Program-made: the position numbers and the translations under genes | In this document: positions 53,562 through 61,833 of the stretch, piece after piece | How the letters are laid out: each line of letters starts with the position of its first letter | Position numbering within the stretch: the first letter of the stretch is position 1 | The notes under the pieces: model-generated | The model's input: only the letters and a program-made list of their open reading frames with translations | Database searches by the model: none | Told to the model about the DNA's origin: nothing | From: Blastocatellia bacterium | Lineage (GTDB): Bacteria > Acidobacteriota > Blastocatellia > Chloracidobacteriales > Chloracidobacteriaceae | Reading direction: 5' to 3' | NCBI GenBank assembly: GCA_019695185.1 | Contig: JAIBAN010000003.1 | Location: 97,501-161,500 of the forward strand | Length of the DNA: 64,000 nt

Positions 53562-54350
53562 ATGGATGCCACAACTTCACCCAATCCTCTGATTTTAACT
53601 CTTGATACAGCCTCCATCCGGTTGAGCATTGCCCTTACCCAAGGTTCGCACGTGCGAGCGGTTTGGGGGGTGACGACCGCACAAGGCGCAGCCATCATCA
53701 TTCAGGATATTGACCTGCTGTTGAACCGGATGGGAACCAAACCGGCTGAACTGACTGCTGTTGGTGTGATTACCGGTCCAGGCAGTTTTACCGGGGTCCG
53801 GATTGGTCTGGCAACCATGAAAGGAATGGCCCATGCGTTGAACTGCCGGGTTGTTACAGCCACAACGCTTGAGGTCATAGCGGCTGCCATTCCCCATTTT
53901 TTTCCGGTTTCCTATGTCTGCGCCATCCAGGCAGCGCATCGTGAAGAGGTATTTGTTCAGCTTTTTGAGTGTCAGGCAGGAGCGTTTCCGCAACCCTTGG
54001 CTTCACCCCGGACAGGCTTGAAAACAGTGGTTGTTGCCGAAGCTGTGGCGTTGTTTATGCACTTGCGCCCCGCTGCCTCGGTGCTGTTTTTTTCTGGAGA
54101 TGCGCTTGAAGGGGTGAAAGAACTCCTGCAGGAACTGGCCACGCGATACGGATGTTTCATCCAAACCGGTTTTTCGGCGGGAAAGGAAGGCTGGTTTCTG
54201 GTATCCCCTCCGACCTTTTTGGCCCCAGTAGCCGGCCCCTTCCTTTTTGAAAAATGGCGGGCCGGATTACATTTGGCATCCGCTGAAGTTGAAGCATGTT
54301 ACATTCGTCAATCAGACGCCGAAGTCAAATTAGGAACCTTGCAAGGGTGA
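53562..54350 (+). CDS. tsaB: tRNA threonylcarbamoyladenosine biosynthesis protein TsaB
   Basis: TsaB pairs with TsaD (and TsaE) to place t6A at position 37 of ANN-decoding tRNAs. The 262-residue ASKHA-fold protein has ILTLDTASIRLSIALTQ, the diagnostic GPGSFTGVRIGLATMKGMAHAL, and a Cys/Gln-rich middle (VCAIQAAHREEVFVQLF). It lacks the metal-binding motif of TsaD, as expected. I start at MDATTSPNP; an upstream open stretch lies in the 5' leader. It is followed 15 bp later by rimI, a classic pairing. Confidence 0.93.
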   Translation: MDATTSPNPLILTLDTASIRLSIALTQGSHVRAVWGVTTAQGAAIIIQDIDLLLNRMGTKPAELTAVGVITGPGSFTGVRIGLATMKGMAHALNCRVVTATTLEVIAAAIPHFFPVSYVCAIQAAHREEVFVQLFECQAGAFPQPLASPRTGLKTVVVAEAVALFMHLRPAASVLFFSGDALEGVKELLQELATRYGCFIQTGFSAGKEGWFLVSPPTFLAPVAGPFLFEKWRAGLHLASAEVEACYIRQSDAEVKLGTLQG

Positions 54351-54365
54351 GTAAGGCAGCCGGAC

Positions 54366-54851
54366 ATGAGATTCTATATTGCGCACATGCTGGAACTTGA
54401 TATTCCCGAAGTGGTGGAAATCGAGGAAATTTCCAACCTGAGCCGGTGGGGCTACGACGGTTATCTGTCGGATTTGGTCTATAACCCAATGGCCATCATG
54501 ATTGTGGCTCGTGGGGATGAGCCAGCCGCCATGACCCGCCGGGTGCTGGGTTTTCTGGTTGGCCGGGTGGTTCCTTCAGCACTTCACTCAGGAGATGAAC
54601 TCCATATCAATAATGTCGGTACCCATCCTGACTTTCGCCGCTTCGGCATTGGACGGAAATTGATTCAAGAAGCCAACACCTATGCCACCTCGTACGGAGC
54701 ATTGCGCTCGACTCTGGAAGTCAGAGCCTCAAACCTCCCGGCCCAACAACTTTATTTGAATCTGGGGTACCAGGTTGCTGGCCGCCGCCGTAATTACTAC
54801 AGCGAACCTGAGGAAGATGGGTTGTTTATGGAAAAGTGGCTGACTTTATAG
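54366..54851 (+). CDS. rimI: Ribosomal-protein-alanine N-acetyltransferase RimI
   Basis: The 161-residue GNAT protein shows IAHMLELDIPEVVEIEE, SRWGYDGYLSDL, HINNVGTHPDFRRFGIGRKLI (the acetyl-CoA loop), and LEVRASNLPAQQLYLNLGYQVAGRRRNYY. This set matches RimI. RimI acetylates the N-terminus of bS18 in E. coli, though clade specificities vary. It lies 15 bp after tsaB and is probably co-transcribed with it. Confidence 0.92.
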   Translation: MRFYIAHMLELDIPEVVEIEEISNLSRWGYDGYLSDLVYNPMAIMIVARGDEPAAMTRRVLGFLVGRVVPSALHSGDELHINNVGTHPDFRRFGIGRKLIQEANTYATSYGALRSTLEVRASNLPAQQLYLNLGYQVAGRRRNYYSEPEEDGLFMEKWLTL

Positions 54852-54949
54852 AGGACTGAGGACTGAGGACTGAGCTTTCAAATCACGTATTGGAAGCTGA
54901 CATCACACACTCAGGTTTTTTCAGTCCTCAGTCCTCAGTCCTCAGTCCT
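54851..54949. repeat. Inverted pair of CTCAGTC heptamer arrays
   Basis: The left arm (54851-54874) starts at the rimI stop. The right arm (54921-54949) reads into the last codons of the convergent Rieske gene. The core is about 45 bp and ends TTTTTTC. Confidence 0.88.
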
Positions 54950-55243
54950 GACAAAGATTTCCTCACCTTCGACTTTGACCTGCCAGGTTTTTAATCCGTC
55001 ATCACCCCGGACGGCTTTTCCGGTACACACATCAAAGCGCCAGCCGTGCCAGCCGCAGGTAAGCAGATTTCCTTTCAGGAGTCCTTGGGCAAGCGGGGCA
55101 CCCATGTGAGGGCAAGTATCCTCAATTGCGTAATACGCCCCTTCGACATTCACCAATGTCAGGCAGAGCGCGCCGGCCTGAACCATTTTTTTCTTGCCGG
55201 GTTCAAGGTCCCCAACCGCTGCTATTTTTATCCATTCAGACAT
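54935..55243 (-). CDS. Rieske-type [2Fe-2S] protein
   Basis: The 102-residue protein is a stand-alone Rieske ferredoxin of the NirD/biphenyl-dioxygenase-ferredoxin type. Cluster ligands are visible in EDTCPHMGAPLAQG (Cys, His) and LTCGWHGWRFD (Cys, His). It carries electrons to a reductase or oxygenase, but no partner is encoded nearby. The start MSEWIKIAAVGDL is chosen; an ATG two codons earlier is possible. Its final RTED codons and stop fall in the CTCAGTC array. Confidence 0.9.
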   Translation of the reverse strand: MSEWIKIAAVGDLEPGKKKMVQAGALCLTLVNVEGAYYAIEDTCPHMGAPLAQGLLKGNLLTCGWHGWRFDVCTGKAVRGDDGLKTWQVKVEGEEIFVRTED

Positions 55244-55327
55244 AATCATTTGTCATGTGCCACGTGGGATTTGCCAGCTTGAAGTGTCTCCACACTTATC
55301 TCAGGCACCCCCCACAAGGCACATGAA

Positions 55328-57040
55328 TCAGCCCTGATTGCTTTGGTTGGCGGTGGGAATCAACGGAGGCGGATTCAGAAATGAAGTATCCACGTTATTC
55401 CGCTTCAGGATGGATTCAAAACTCGTTTTGTCCACAGCCTTCAAATAGGCTTCCTGGGGCTCAACAATGCGACGGCGGACAAGCTCCATCAGAGCATCAT
55501 TCAGCATGACATTGCCTTTAAGTTTCCCTGTCTGCATGGCGGATGGAATCTGAAAAGTCTTTCCTTCCCGAATCAGATTGGCAATCCCGGAATCACAAAT
55601 CAAAACTTCCAGGGCAGCCACCCGCCCTCCACCTTTCTTTTTGAGCAGTGTCTGAGCAATCACCCCTTTGAGTGATTCGGATAACATCACCCGAATCTGG
55701 GCCTGCCGGTCAGCCGGAAACTGGTCAATGATGCGGTCCACCGTCGAAGGGGCCGTTGATGTGTGCAAAGTGCCAAACACCAAGTGGCCGGTTTCTGCTG
55801 TTTCGATGGCAATGGCGATGGTTTCCAAATCGCGCATTTCACCGACCAGCACGATGTCCGGGTCTTCGCGCAAGGCTGCCCGCAATGCATTCTTAAACGA
55901 TTCGGTATGGTTATGAACCTCACGCTGGTTAATCAGACACTTTTTGTTTTCGTGAACAAACTCGATGGGGTCTTCAATGGTAATGATATGGTCGGTGCGC
56001 ATCCGGTTGATATAATCCACCATGGCGCAGAGGGTCGTTGATTTGCCGCTTCCGGTGGGGCCAGTCACCAGCACCAGCCCTTTGGTCAAAAAGCATAGCT
56101 TCATGATTTCCGGTGACAACCCTAATGATTCCGCCGTCAGGATTTTGCTGGGAATGACCCGAAAAACCCCGCCCATCCCCTTGCGGTCCATAAAAATATT
56201 GCAGCGGAACCGGGCTTGGTCGCCAAATTCGTAGGCAAAGTCGGCGTCATGCTTTTTGTTGAAGTCATCACGACTCTTGTCCGGCATCAATTCCCACAAA
56301 ATCCGCTCGGTGTCTTCGGGCGTCAGAATATTCGGATACCCTTCCATGACCACCATATCGCCGTCCAACCGCAACATCGGCGGAACACCTGCCGAGAGGT
56401 GCATGTCCGAAGCTTTTAAATCAAGCTGGCGCTGGAAGAGTTTGTCAATTTCCAGGGGACCGCGTTTTTTCAGTTGAACACCACTGCTGGGCGGGCCATT
56501 GGGTTTGGCAGGGGGTGGCGGTGGTGCATATGGCTGGGGCGGTGGGGTATAAGATGGAACAGTCGGTGGGGTTGGCGGCGTGTATTGCGGCGGTGCTGGC
56601 CGTTGCGGCATGCTCGGCGGCGATGAAGGAATTGACGGCAATGCGGAAATCCCCATTGACGGCGAGGATGGCGGCATCGGGGGCCGGGGGGCCGAAGGTG
56701 GCGGAGCTGTGGGCGGAGCACTGGCTGGCGCTCCGCCCATGGGCTTGAACAATACCTTCATGGCTCCGCCTTCTTTTGAGACCACCACGTCAAATTGACC
56801 TGCTCCGGCCACATTCACTTGAAACTGGGTGGTTGGCTGGCTCATTAAAGCCGCTTTTTTGTCTTCGGGAATGATGGGTGAGAGCAGTTTGAAAATATCA
56901 AACGGACTGAGTTGAGTCCGGGTCAATTCCGTTGCCCCTGATGAATTGACCACTGTCGGATTTTTACCGGCCTGTAAAACAAGATGATCGGCCCCAGCCA
57001 TGCGTGGGTCTTTGAGTAGGCTTTCAATGCTTGCCGCCAT
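55328..57040 (-). CDS. pilT: PilT-type twitching-motility ATPase with a duplicated N-domain
   Basis: The C-terminal about 375 residues are a complete PilT. They show SDMHLSAGVPPMLRLDG, Walker A GPTGSGKSTT, the Asp box TIEDPIEFVH, Walker B DIVLVGEMRDLETI, the His box TGHLVFGTLHT, and the retraction-type NLIREGKTFQI segment. In front lies an extra domain, about 1-105, with ADHLVLQAGKNPTVVNSSG, LSPFDIFKLLSPII and FDVVVSKEGGAMKVLFKP. This looks like a degenerate second copy of the PilT N-domain. A proline-rich linker, about 106-190, joins them. PilT powers type IV pilus retraction in the cytoplasm. The 570-residue length exceeds the usual 340-380. Confidence 0.9.
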   Translation of the reverse strand: MAASIESLLKDPRMAGADHLVLQAGKNPTVVNSSGATELTRTQLSPFDIFKLLSPIIPEDKKAALMSQPTTQFQVNVAGAGQFDVVVSKEGGAMKVLFKPMGGAPASAPPTAPPPSAPRPPMPPSSPSMGISALPSIPSSPPSMPQRPAPPQYTPPTPPTVPSYTPPPQPYAPPPPPAKPNGPPSSGVQLKKRGPLEIDKLFQRQLDLKASDMHLSAGVPPMLRLDGDMVVMEGYPNILTPEDTERILWELMPDKSRDDFNKKHDADFAYEFGDQARFRCNIFMDRKGMGGVFRVIPSKILTAESLGLSPEIMKLCFLTKGLVLVTGPTGSGKSTTLCAMVDYINRMRTDHIITIEDPIEFVHENKKCLINQREVHNHTESFKNALRAALREDPDIVLVGEMRDLETIAIAIETAETGHLVFGTLHTSTAPSTVDRIIDQFPADRQAQIRVMLSESLKGVIAQTLLKKKGGGRVAALEVLICDSGIANLIREGKTFQIPSAMQTGKLKGNVMLNDALMELVRRRIVEPQEAYLKAVDKTSFESILKRNNVDTSFLNPPPLIPTANQSNQG

Positions 57041-57085
57041 AGCGAAACCTCACCGAACAGCGCAACTTCACGCCGAAATTTTTGT

Positions 57086-57114
57086 TATTTATTGTGTGTG
57101 GGAAGACTTGTCAG
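57086..57114 (-). promoter_or_regulatory. Candidate promoter of the pilT-type gene
   Basis: On the minus strand CTGACA (57109-57114, five of six) lies 17 bp from TAAATA (57086-57091, three of six). The -10 is poor, so this is tentative. Confidence 0.3.
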
Positions 57115-57179
57115 GACCCGAACGGATCCATCTTAGCACAATTTGGGCAGGAAAAAGCAAACTTTGGGACTTCCTGGAA

Positions 57180-57326
57180 AAGTCTGGGGAGTCTGGGGGT
57201 CTGGGGGTCTGGGGAGTCAAAGCCAAGTGACAAGTGACAAGTGACAAGAAAAAATCCTGTCACTGTTTGCTTCTTCAGACTCCCTAGGCTCCCAAGACTC
57301 CCAAGACTCCCAAGACTCCCAAGACT
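57180..57326 (-). repeat. Composite inverted repeat element, copy 3
   Basis: This copy is inverted relative to those at 8728 and 11371. It has GAGTCTGGG-type units at 57180-57218, a core of AAGTGACAAGTGAC and GAAAAAATCCTGTCAC, and GACTCCCAA units at 57277-57326. The array abuts the rpoZ stop. Reading it in reverse complement restores the core of the other two copies. Confidence 0.85.
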
Positions 57327-57540
57327 ACTCTTCCCGTTCCCGCCGTGGCGGCAGAATTTCAAACCGGACAGTGCCTTTCTGAATTTCCTCCAAGGCCACC
57401 CTGGTTGGTTTGTGAGCCTGGGAATTCACTCGCGGTGAAGCTCCCTTTTGAAGCTGCTTGCTGCGCCGGGCAGCAATCAGAATCAAACGATATTTGCTGT
57501 CCGGGGTGGAAAGCAGTTCTTTTTTCACTTTTTCAGTCAT
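57325..57540 (-). CDS. rpoZ: RNA polymerase omega subunit
   Basis: The 71-residue protein has DSKYRLILIAARRSKQLQKGASPRV and HKPTRVALEEIQKGTVRFE, the conserved omega core that chaperones beta-prime. I start at MTEKVKKELL, 4 nt after the gmk stop. A longer start would overlap gmk. An AAGGAGG lies about 14 nt upstream inside gmk. The yicC-gmk-rpoZ order is conserved in many bacteria. Its stop lies at the edge of a nonamer array. Confidence 0.93.
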   Translation of the reverse strand: MTEKVKKELLSTPDSKYRLILIAARRSKQLQKGASPRVNSQAHKPTRVALEEIQKGTVRFEILPPRREREE

Positions 57541-57544
57541 ACGG

Positions 57545-58201
57545 TTACTGATGGCCTCCTTCAAACGTTGAAACAATGTTGCGTAAAATATGCTCGGAGC
57601 GCCGCCAGCGGCTCCGTTCGGCGTGGACGATGGAAATCAGCGCCTGGGTTGCATCGTCCAGGTTATCGTTGACAATCACAAAATGAAACTGGCGAAAGCG
57701 CCGGACTTCTTCCCGTGCGTTGTGCAGCCGGCGGGCAATCGCCTCCGCCTGGTCCAGCCCGCGCGAGCGGAGCCGTTTTTCCAGCACGGCAAAATTCGGC
57801 GGCATAATAAAAATCAAAGCTGACTGGGGCATGATCTGACTGACCATGGTTGCCCCTTGCACGTCAATGTCAAGCACAATGTCCTTGCCCTGGGCAAGTT
57901 GATCTTCAATGTAATGCTTGCTGGTGCCATAGAAATTCCCATGCACATGAGCTGATTCCAAAAACTCCCCTCGTTCGCGCCGCCGGTGAAATTCTTCCAC
58001 TGAAACGAAAAAATATTCGCGGCCATGCTGTTCTCCCTCACGAGGGGCACGGGTGGTGTAAGAAATGGAGTATTCAAGGGTGTCAACCTGGTTCATCAGC
58101 CGCCCAAGCAAGGTTGACTTGCCGGCTCCCGAGGGTGCCGAAATCACAATCAAGCCGCCGCGCCGCCTGATTGAGGCCGGGCTGTCAGGATTACTCGACA
58201 T
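57545..58201 (-). CDS. gmk: Guanylate kinase
   Basis: The 218-residue enzyme converts GMP to GDP with ATP. It shows the P-loop SAPSGAGKSTL, the GMP-binding YSISYTTRAPREGEQHGREYFFV, FLESAHVHGNFYGTSK, and DIDVQGA. I start at the ATG that overlaps the end of yicC by 11 bp (MSSNPDSPASI). The open frame upstream is antisense to no domain. It is translationally coupled to yicC and followed by rpoZ. Confidence 0.95.
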   Translation of the reverse strand: MSSNPDSPASIRRRGGLIVISAPSGAGKSTLLGRLMNQVDTLEYSISYTTRAPREGEQHGREYFFVSVEEFHRRRERGEFLESAHVHGNFYGTSKHYIEDQLAQGKDIVLDIDVQGATMVSQIMPQSALIFIMPPNFAVLEKRLRSRGLDQAEAIARRLHNAREEVRRFRQFHFVIVNDNLDDATQALISIVHAERSRWRRSEHILRNIVSTFEGGHQ

Positions 58202-59066
58202 TTTGAACTTGCTCCTTGATTTTCTCGATTTCCAGTTTGATCGCAAGCGCTGCCTGGCTGATGGCCAGGTCACCTGACTTGGAAAGCATGGTGTTGGCTT
58301 CGCGGTTCATTTCCTGGGTCAAAAAATCCATTTGTTTGCCGGCTTCTCCGGCCTGGGTCAAGATCTGGCGAAACTGGCCGATGTGACTGTTCATCCGGGC
58401 AATTTCCTCCGTGATGTCGCTCCGGTCAGCATAATAAGCAGCCTCCTGCGCCAACCGCAGCGGATCCACCTCACCCAGGTCACGGAGCAGTTCCGTCATG
58501 CGCCGTGCGAGCTTCTGGCGATAGGCATCAGTCACTTGTGCCGCCCCGGCGGCCACTGCCACGGTGTGGGTGACAATTCCGTCCAACCGTCGTTCCAGTT
58601 CCCCAGCCAGTTCCCGGCCTTCAGTTTCGCGCATCGCTTCCAGATTTTCCAACGCCTTTGCCAAAGCGACCGTCAGTCCGGCGGCCAAACGTTCATCCCG
58701 TTCCGGGTTGCCCGTAGCCGGTTGAATGGCACCCGGCAGGCGGGCAATCAAACTTAAATCGAGTGTGCCTTCGACGCTGGTGGCTTCCTGTGCCTGCCGG
58801 AGCGCGCTCACATATCCGCGAATCAAAGGCAAATTGACATCATAGCGCACTTCCAGCGTTTGTGTGAGGGTTACCGTGACATCCACCCGTCCCCGTTTGA
58901 GCGCAGACTGAATTTGTTTTTTGGTTTTGGCTTCCAGGCCGTTCAGTTCCTGCGGCAAGCGGGCATGAATATCCAAAAACCGATTGTTCACCGTCCGGAT
59001 TTCAACCTGAAGGCTGAAATCCTCCCCTTCAAAACCGCCTTTGCCAAATCCGGTCATACTTTTCAT
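58191..59066 (-). CDS. yicC: YicC-family endoribonuclease
   Basis: The 291-residue protein has the family start MKSMTGFGKGG, NNRFLDIHARLPQEL, IQSALKRGRVDVTV, and the C-terminal domain DITEEIARMNSHIGQFRQIL to GKQMDFLTQEMNREANTMLSK. YicC proteins cleave RNA and, in E. coli, affect turnover of small RNAs. Start and length are normal. It heads the yicC-gmk-rpoZ cluster. Short GCCCTTTGCC repeats lie just upstream. Confidence 0.94.
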   Translation of the reverse strand: MKSMTGFGKGGFEGEDFSLQVEIRTVNNRFLDIHARLPQELNGLEAKTKKQIQSALKRGRVDVTVTLTQTLEVRYDVNLPLIRGYVSALRQAQEATSVEGTLDLSLIARLPGAIQPATGNPERDERLAAGLTVALAKALENLEAMRETEGRELAGELERRLDGIVTHTVAVAAGAAQVTDAYRQKLARRMTELLRDLGEVDPLRLAQEAAYYADRSDITEEIARMNSHIGQFRQILTQAGEAGKQMDFLTQEMNREANTMLSKSGDLAISQAALAIKLEIEKIKEQVQNVE

Positions 59067-59132
59067 GAAAATATTGCCCTTTGCCTTTCTCCAAATGTTG
59101 TGCCATCCAAACCGAACCACACAAAACTCAAA

Positions 59133-60953
59133 TCAGTCCTGCTGCACTTCAACCTCGTCGAACTGGTACGCATACAGTTTGCCATAGACCCCGCCTGCTG
59201 CCAGCAGGGTTTCATGCGTGCCCTGCTCAACCAACCGGCCATCCTCCAAAACCACAATCTGGTCAGCTCCCTGGATGGTCGACAGCCGATGGGCAATCAC
59301 CAGTGAAGTCCGGTCCTGCATGAGATTGGACAAGGCCGCCTGCACGTGACGCTCGGTTTCGGCGTCAAGCTGCGAGGTCGCCTCATCCAGCAACAAAATT
59401 GGTGCATTCTTCAAAAACGCACGGGCAATGGCGGTGCGCTGCCGCTGACCACCCGAAATTTCGTTGCCGGATTCCCCTACCTCCACCTCATAACCGCCGC
59501 GCTCCTGTATAAAATCATGAATATGAGCCGCACGGGACGCAGTTTCGATTTCCGCCAGCGGGATATCGGGCCGGCCATAGGCAATGTTGTAGCGAAAACT
59601 CTCCTTGAAGAGGACCGTATCCTGGGAAACCAGTGCCAGTTGTTGCCGCAGGTCAGCCAACCGGAGGGAACGATGGTCCACTCCGTCAATCGTGATGGTT
59701 CCCGCATCCTGCGTGTAAAACCGCAGCAGCAAGCCGAACAACGTGCTCTTGCCGGCTCCGTTCGGACCAACCAGGGCGACGGTTTGACCTTTTTCAATGG
59801 TCAGATTGATGTTGGTCAAGGCAGGGTTAGCGGCTCCCGGATAGGTAAACGTCACATTCTGGAATTCAATCCGGCTGGCAAAGGATTGAAACGGAACGGC
59901 CTGGGGTGGGTCGGCGATTTCCGTATGTTCGTCCAGCAAACCAAACACGCGGGCGGCGGCGGCAGCCACCTGACTGTAGGCATTATGGGTCTGGCTCAAC
60001 TTGCGCACCGGGTCATACAACTGAAACAAAGCAGCCAGCGTGGCGGTGATGCCTCCCACCGTAATCTGTCCGCTGGCCACCAGATGCTGGGTATAGAAAA
60101 TGACCAGCGCGCCAATCGCAATCCCCATCAAATCCATGATGGGTGAAGGCAGAAAGAGTGCGCGGGCAGTCCGCAAATTCGCCCGGCGCAGCTTTTCCGA
60201 AGCTGTCAGAAATCGTTGTTCCTCAAACTTTTCCGCCCCAAATGCTTTGACAATGCGATATCCGGCCAGCGTTTCCTGGGCCAGCGCCAGGACGTTTTGC
60301 ACCCCTTCCTGTGTTTCGTGGCTGGTACGGCGCAGGCGTTTCCCAAACCGATTGGTGAGTAACGCCACAAACGGCACCACCGCCAGTGAAACCAGCGTCA
60401 GTTTCCAACTTAACAGAAAGGCCAGGAGCAACAGACTCACCAGGGTAAATCCCTCCCGGAGCGCGTCCGCCAGGTAAATCGAAACCGCCAGTTGCATTTT
60501 TTCGACATCGCTGATGATATGCGCAGCCAGGTCCGCTATCCGGTGGCGGGTGAAAAATTCGGGTGACTGTTCCAAAAAATGCGCAAACAACTGATGGCGC
60601 AGCCGCACGATGATTTTTTGTCCGATATAGGTCAGCAAATAATTGGCAAAGAACTGGGCGACTCCGCGTAGGGCTGTAAAGGCAACCATCAGCCCCAGAA
60701 TGGTAAACCAATAGGCATTTCCTTTGGGAAACCAGTCCCGCACTGATGCCCAGCCATTGATTCCAATTGAACCAACCGGCGCAACCGGCGAGTCCGGGGT
60801 CGCAGCAGCACCGCCCAATCCGTCAAGAATCGGCTTAATGAGTGCCGTCCGGGCAGCCTCAAACAATCCGACTCCGGCAGCCAGCACAACGGCCAGGAGT
60901 AACAAACCGGCAAACGGTCGGGCATAGTCAAGCAGGCGGCGCAATTCGGACAT
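59133..60953 (-). CDS. MsbA-like ABC exporter (fused membrane and ATPase domains)
   Basis: The 606-residue protein has about six membrane helices in residues 1-330 (ABC type 1 exporter). The ATPase domain has Walker A VGPNGAGKST, Q-loop LVSQDTVLF, signature NEISGGQRQRTAIA, Walker B ILLLDEATSQLD and a switch His in IAHRLST. The signature lacks the usual Leu (ISGGQ). Such half-transporters flip lipid A-core or other lipids across the inner membrane. The closest role is MsbA, but drug or peptide export cannot be excluded. It is divergent from the PASTA gene. Confidence 0.92.
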   Translation of the reverse strand: MSELRRLLDYARPFAGLLLLAVVLAAGVGLFEAARTALIKPILDGLGGAAATPDSPVAPVGSIGINGWASVRDWFPKGNAYWFTILGLMVAFTALRGVAQFFANYLLTYIGQKIIVRLRHQLFAHFLEQSPEFFTRHRIADLAAHIISDVEKMQLAVSIYLADALREGFTLVSLLLLAFLLSWKLTLVSLAVVPFVALLTNRFGKRLRRTSHETQEGVQNVLALAQETLAGYRIVKAFGAEKFEEQRFLTASEKLRRANLRTARALFLPSPIMDLMGIAIGALVIFYTQHLVASGQITVGGITATLAALFQLYDPVRKLSQTHNAYSQVAAAAARVFGLLDEHTEIADPPQAVPFQSFASRIEFQNVTFTYPGAANPALTNINLTIEKGQTVALVGPNGAGKSTLFGLLLRFYTQDAGTITIDGVDHRSLRLADLRQQLALVSQDTVLFKESFRYNIAYGRPDIPLAEIETASRAAHIHDFIQERGGYEVEVGESGNEISGGQRQRTAIARAFLKNAPILLLDEATSQLDAETERHVQAALSNLMQDRTSLVIAHRLSTIQGADQIVVLEDGRLVEQGTHETLLAAGGVYGKLYAYQFDEVEVQQD

Positions 60954-61169
60954 AACAAGAAAGCAGCTCTCGACAATCAGCTCCACAACTTCCAGGCAGG
61001 GCAGGGGATGGGGAGCCACCCAGTGCAGTGAAACCGGCCTGTCCTTTGCAACCTGCTCTGCTCAATTAATTAAAAGCTGATAGCCAATGGTTGATGGCTG
61101 ATGTGCTCAAGGAATCGGGCAGTATACGCACCCGTTTTGATCAACGTCAAGAAACGCACAGGCTTGCGG

Positions 61170-61198
61170 TTGAAAGGACCACTCGACGGTGATACACT
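61170..61198 (+). promoter_or_regulatory. Candidate promoter of the PASTA-protein gene
   Basis: TTGAAA (61170-61175, five of six) and TACACT (61193-61198, four of six) are 17 bp apart. The start is near 61205, about 42 nt before the ATG. The 60954-61246 gap also has short GCTGAT/GGCTGATG repeats and no gene. Confidence 0.5.
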
Positions 61199-61246
61199 CG
61201 CACGCCATTTCAAACTGACCTTATCTGCAAGTGAGCCATTCGACCA

Positions 61247-61726
61247 ATGGGATTTGGTAAGACATTGTGGGTCATTACACGCCGATTGCTGATGTTGGCC
61301 GCATTTATTGCGGTTTTTATCCTCAGCGCTGCCATCGCCTATTATTTTTCACGGGGAACAGAGGTTGCCGTTCCCAATGTCGTCGGCCAAACCGAAGCCC
61401 AGGCCCGGCAAAGCGCCGCCCAGGTTGGCTTACAGGTTGAAATCATTGATATTTATGATGCCCCGGAAGCTCCCGGCAAAGTCATTCGGCAGTATCCAAA
61501 AGCCGGGGCGATTGTCCGCAAAGGCGGCTTCACCACCCTCAAAATCAATGTCAGCCGTGCCCGCGCCACCTCTTATCGCCGTGATGAGAAACCCAAGATA
61601 GCGCTTCCTGACCCGCCTTTTGATCCAACTCCATGGAGTGACGATTTGTGTGGCATTCCGATTGCCGGTCCCAACCATCATATGATTGCCATGGCTTACA
61701 TGCTTGACCAGGGATGGACCACGTAA
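61247..61726 (+). CDS. Membrane-anchored single-PASTA-domain protein
   Basis: The 159-residue protein has one N-terminal membrane helix (RLLMLAAFIAVFILSAAIAYYF, about 13-34). One PASTA domain follows (VAVPNVVGQTEAQARQSAAQVGLQVEI, ending GAIVRKGGFTTLKINVS), then a proline-rich tail. PASTA domains bind peptidoglycan fragments and are usually found in PBPs or eukaryote-like kinases. Here neither kinase nor transpeptidase is attached. The domain probably faces the periplasm. It is followed by repeats and rpe, so it may be transcribed alone. Confidence 0.85.
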   Translation: MGFGKTLWVITRRLLMLAAFIAVFILSAAIAYYFSRGTEVAVPNVVGQTEAQARQSAAQVGLQVEIIDIYDAPEAPGKVIRQYPKAGAIVRKGGFTTLKINVSRARATSYRRDEKPKIALPDPPFDPTPWSDDLCGIPIAGPNHHMIAMAYMLDQGWTT

Positions 61727-61728
61727 AC

Positions 61729-61830
61729 AGTCTTGAGAGTCTTGGGAGTCTTGGGAGTCTTGGAAGGCCTGGGAGTTAAAAACCCTGTTTCAATATAAAA
61801 ACAGTAATCCCTGAACCCTGAACCCTAAAA
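61729..61830. repeat. Remnant of GAGTCTTGG array plus GAACCCT array
   Basis: Three to four GAGTCTTGG units (61729-61762) and two to three ACCCTGA units (61810-61828) lie between the PASTA gene and rpe. The two families are adjacent without matching inverted partners, as if parts of two elements were joined. Confidence 0.75.
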
Positions 61831-61833
61831 TTT

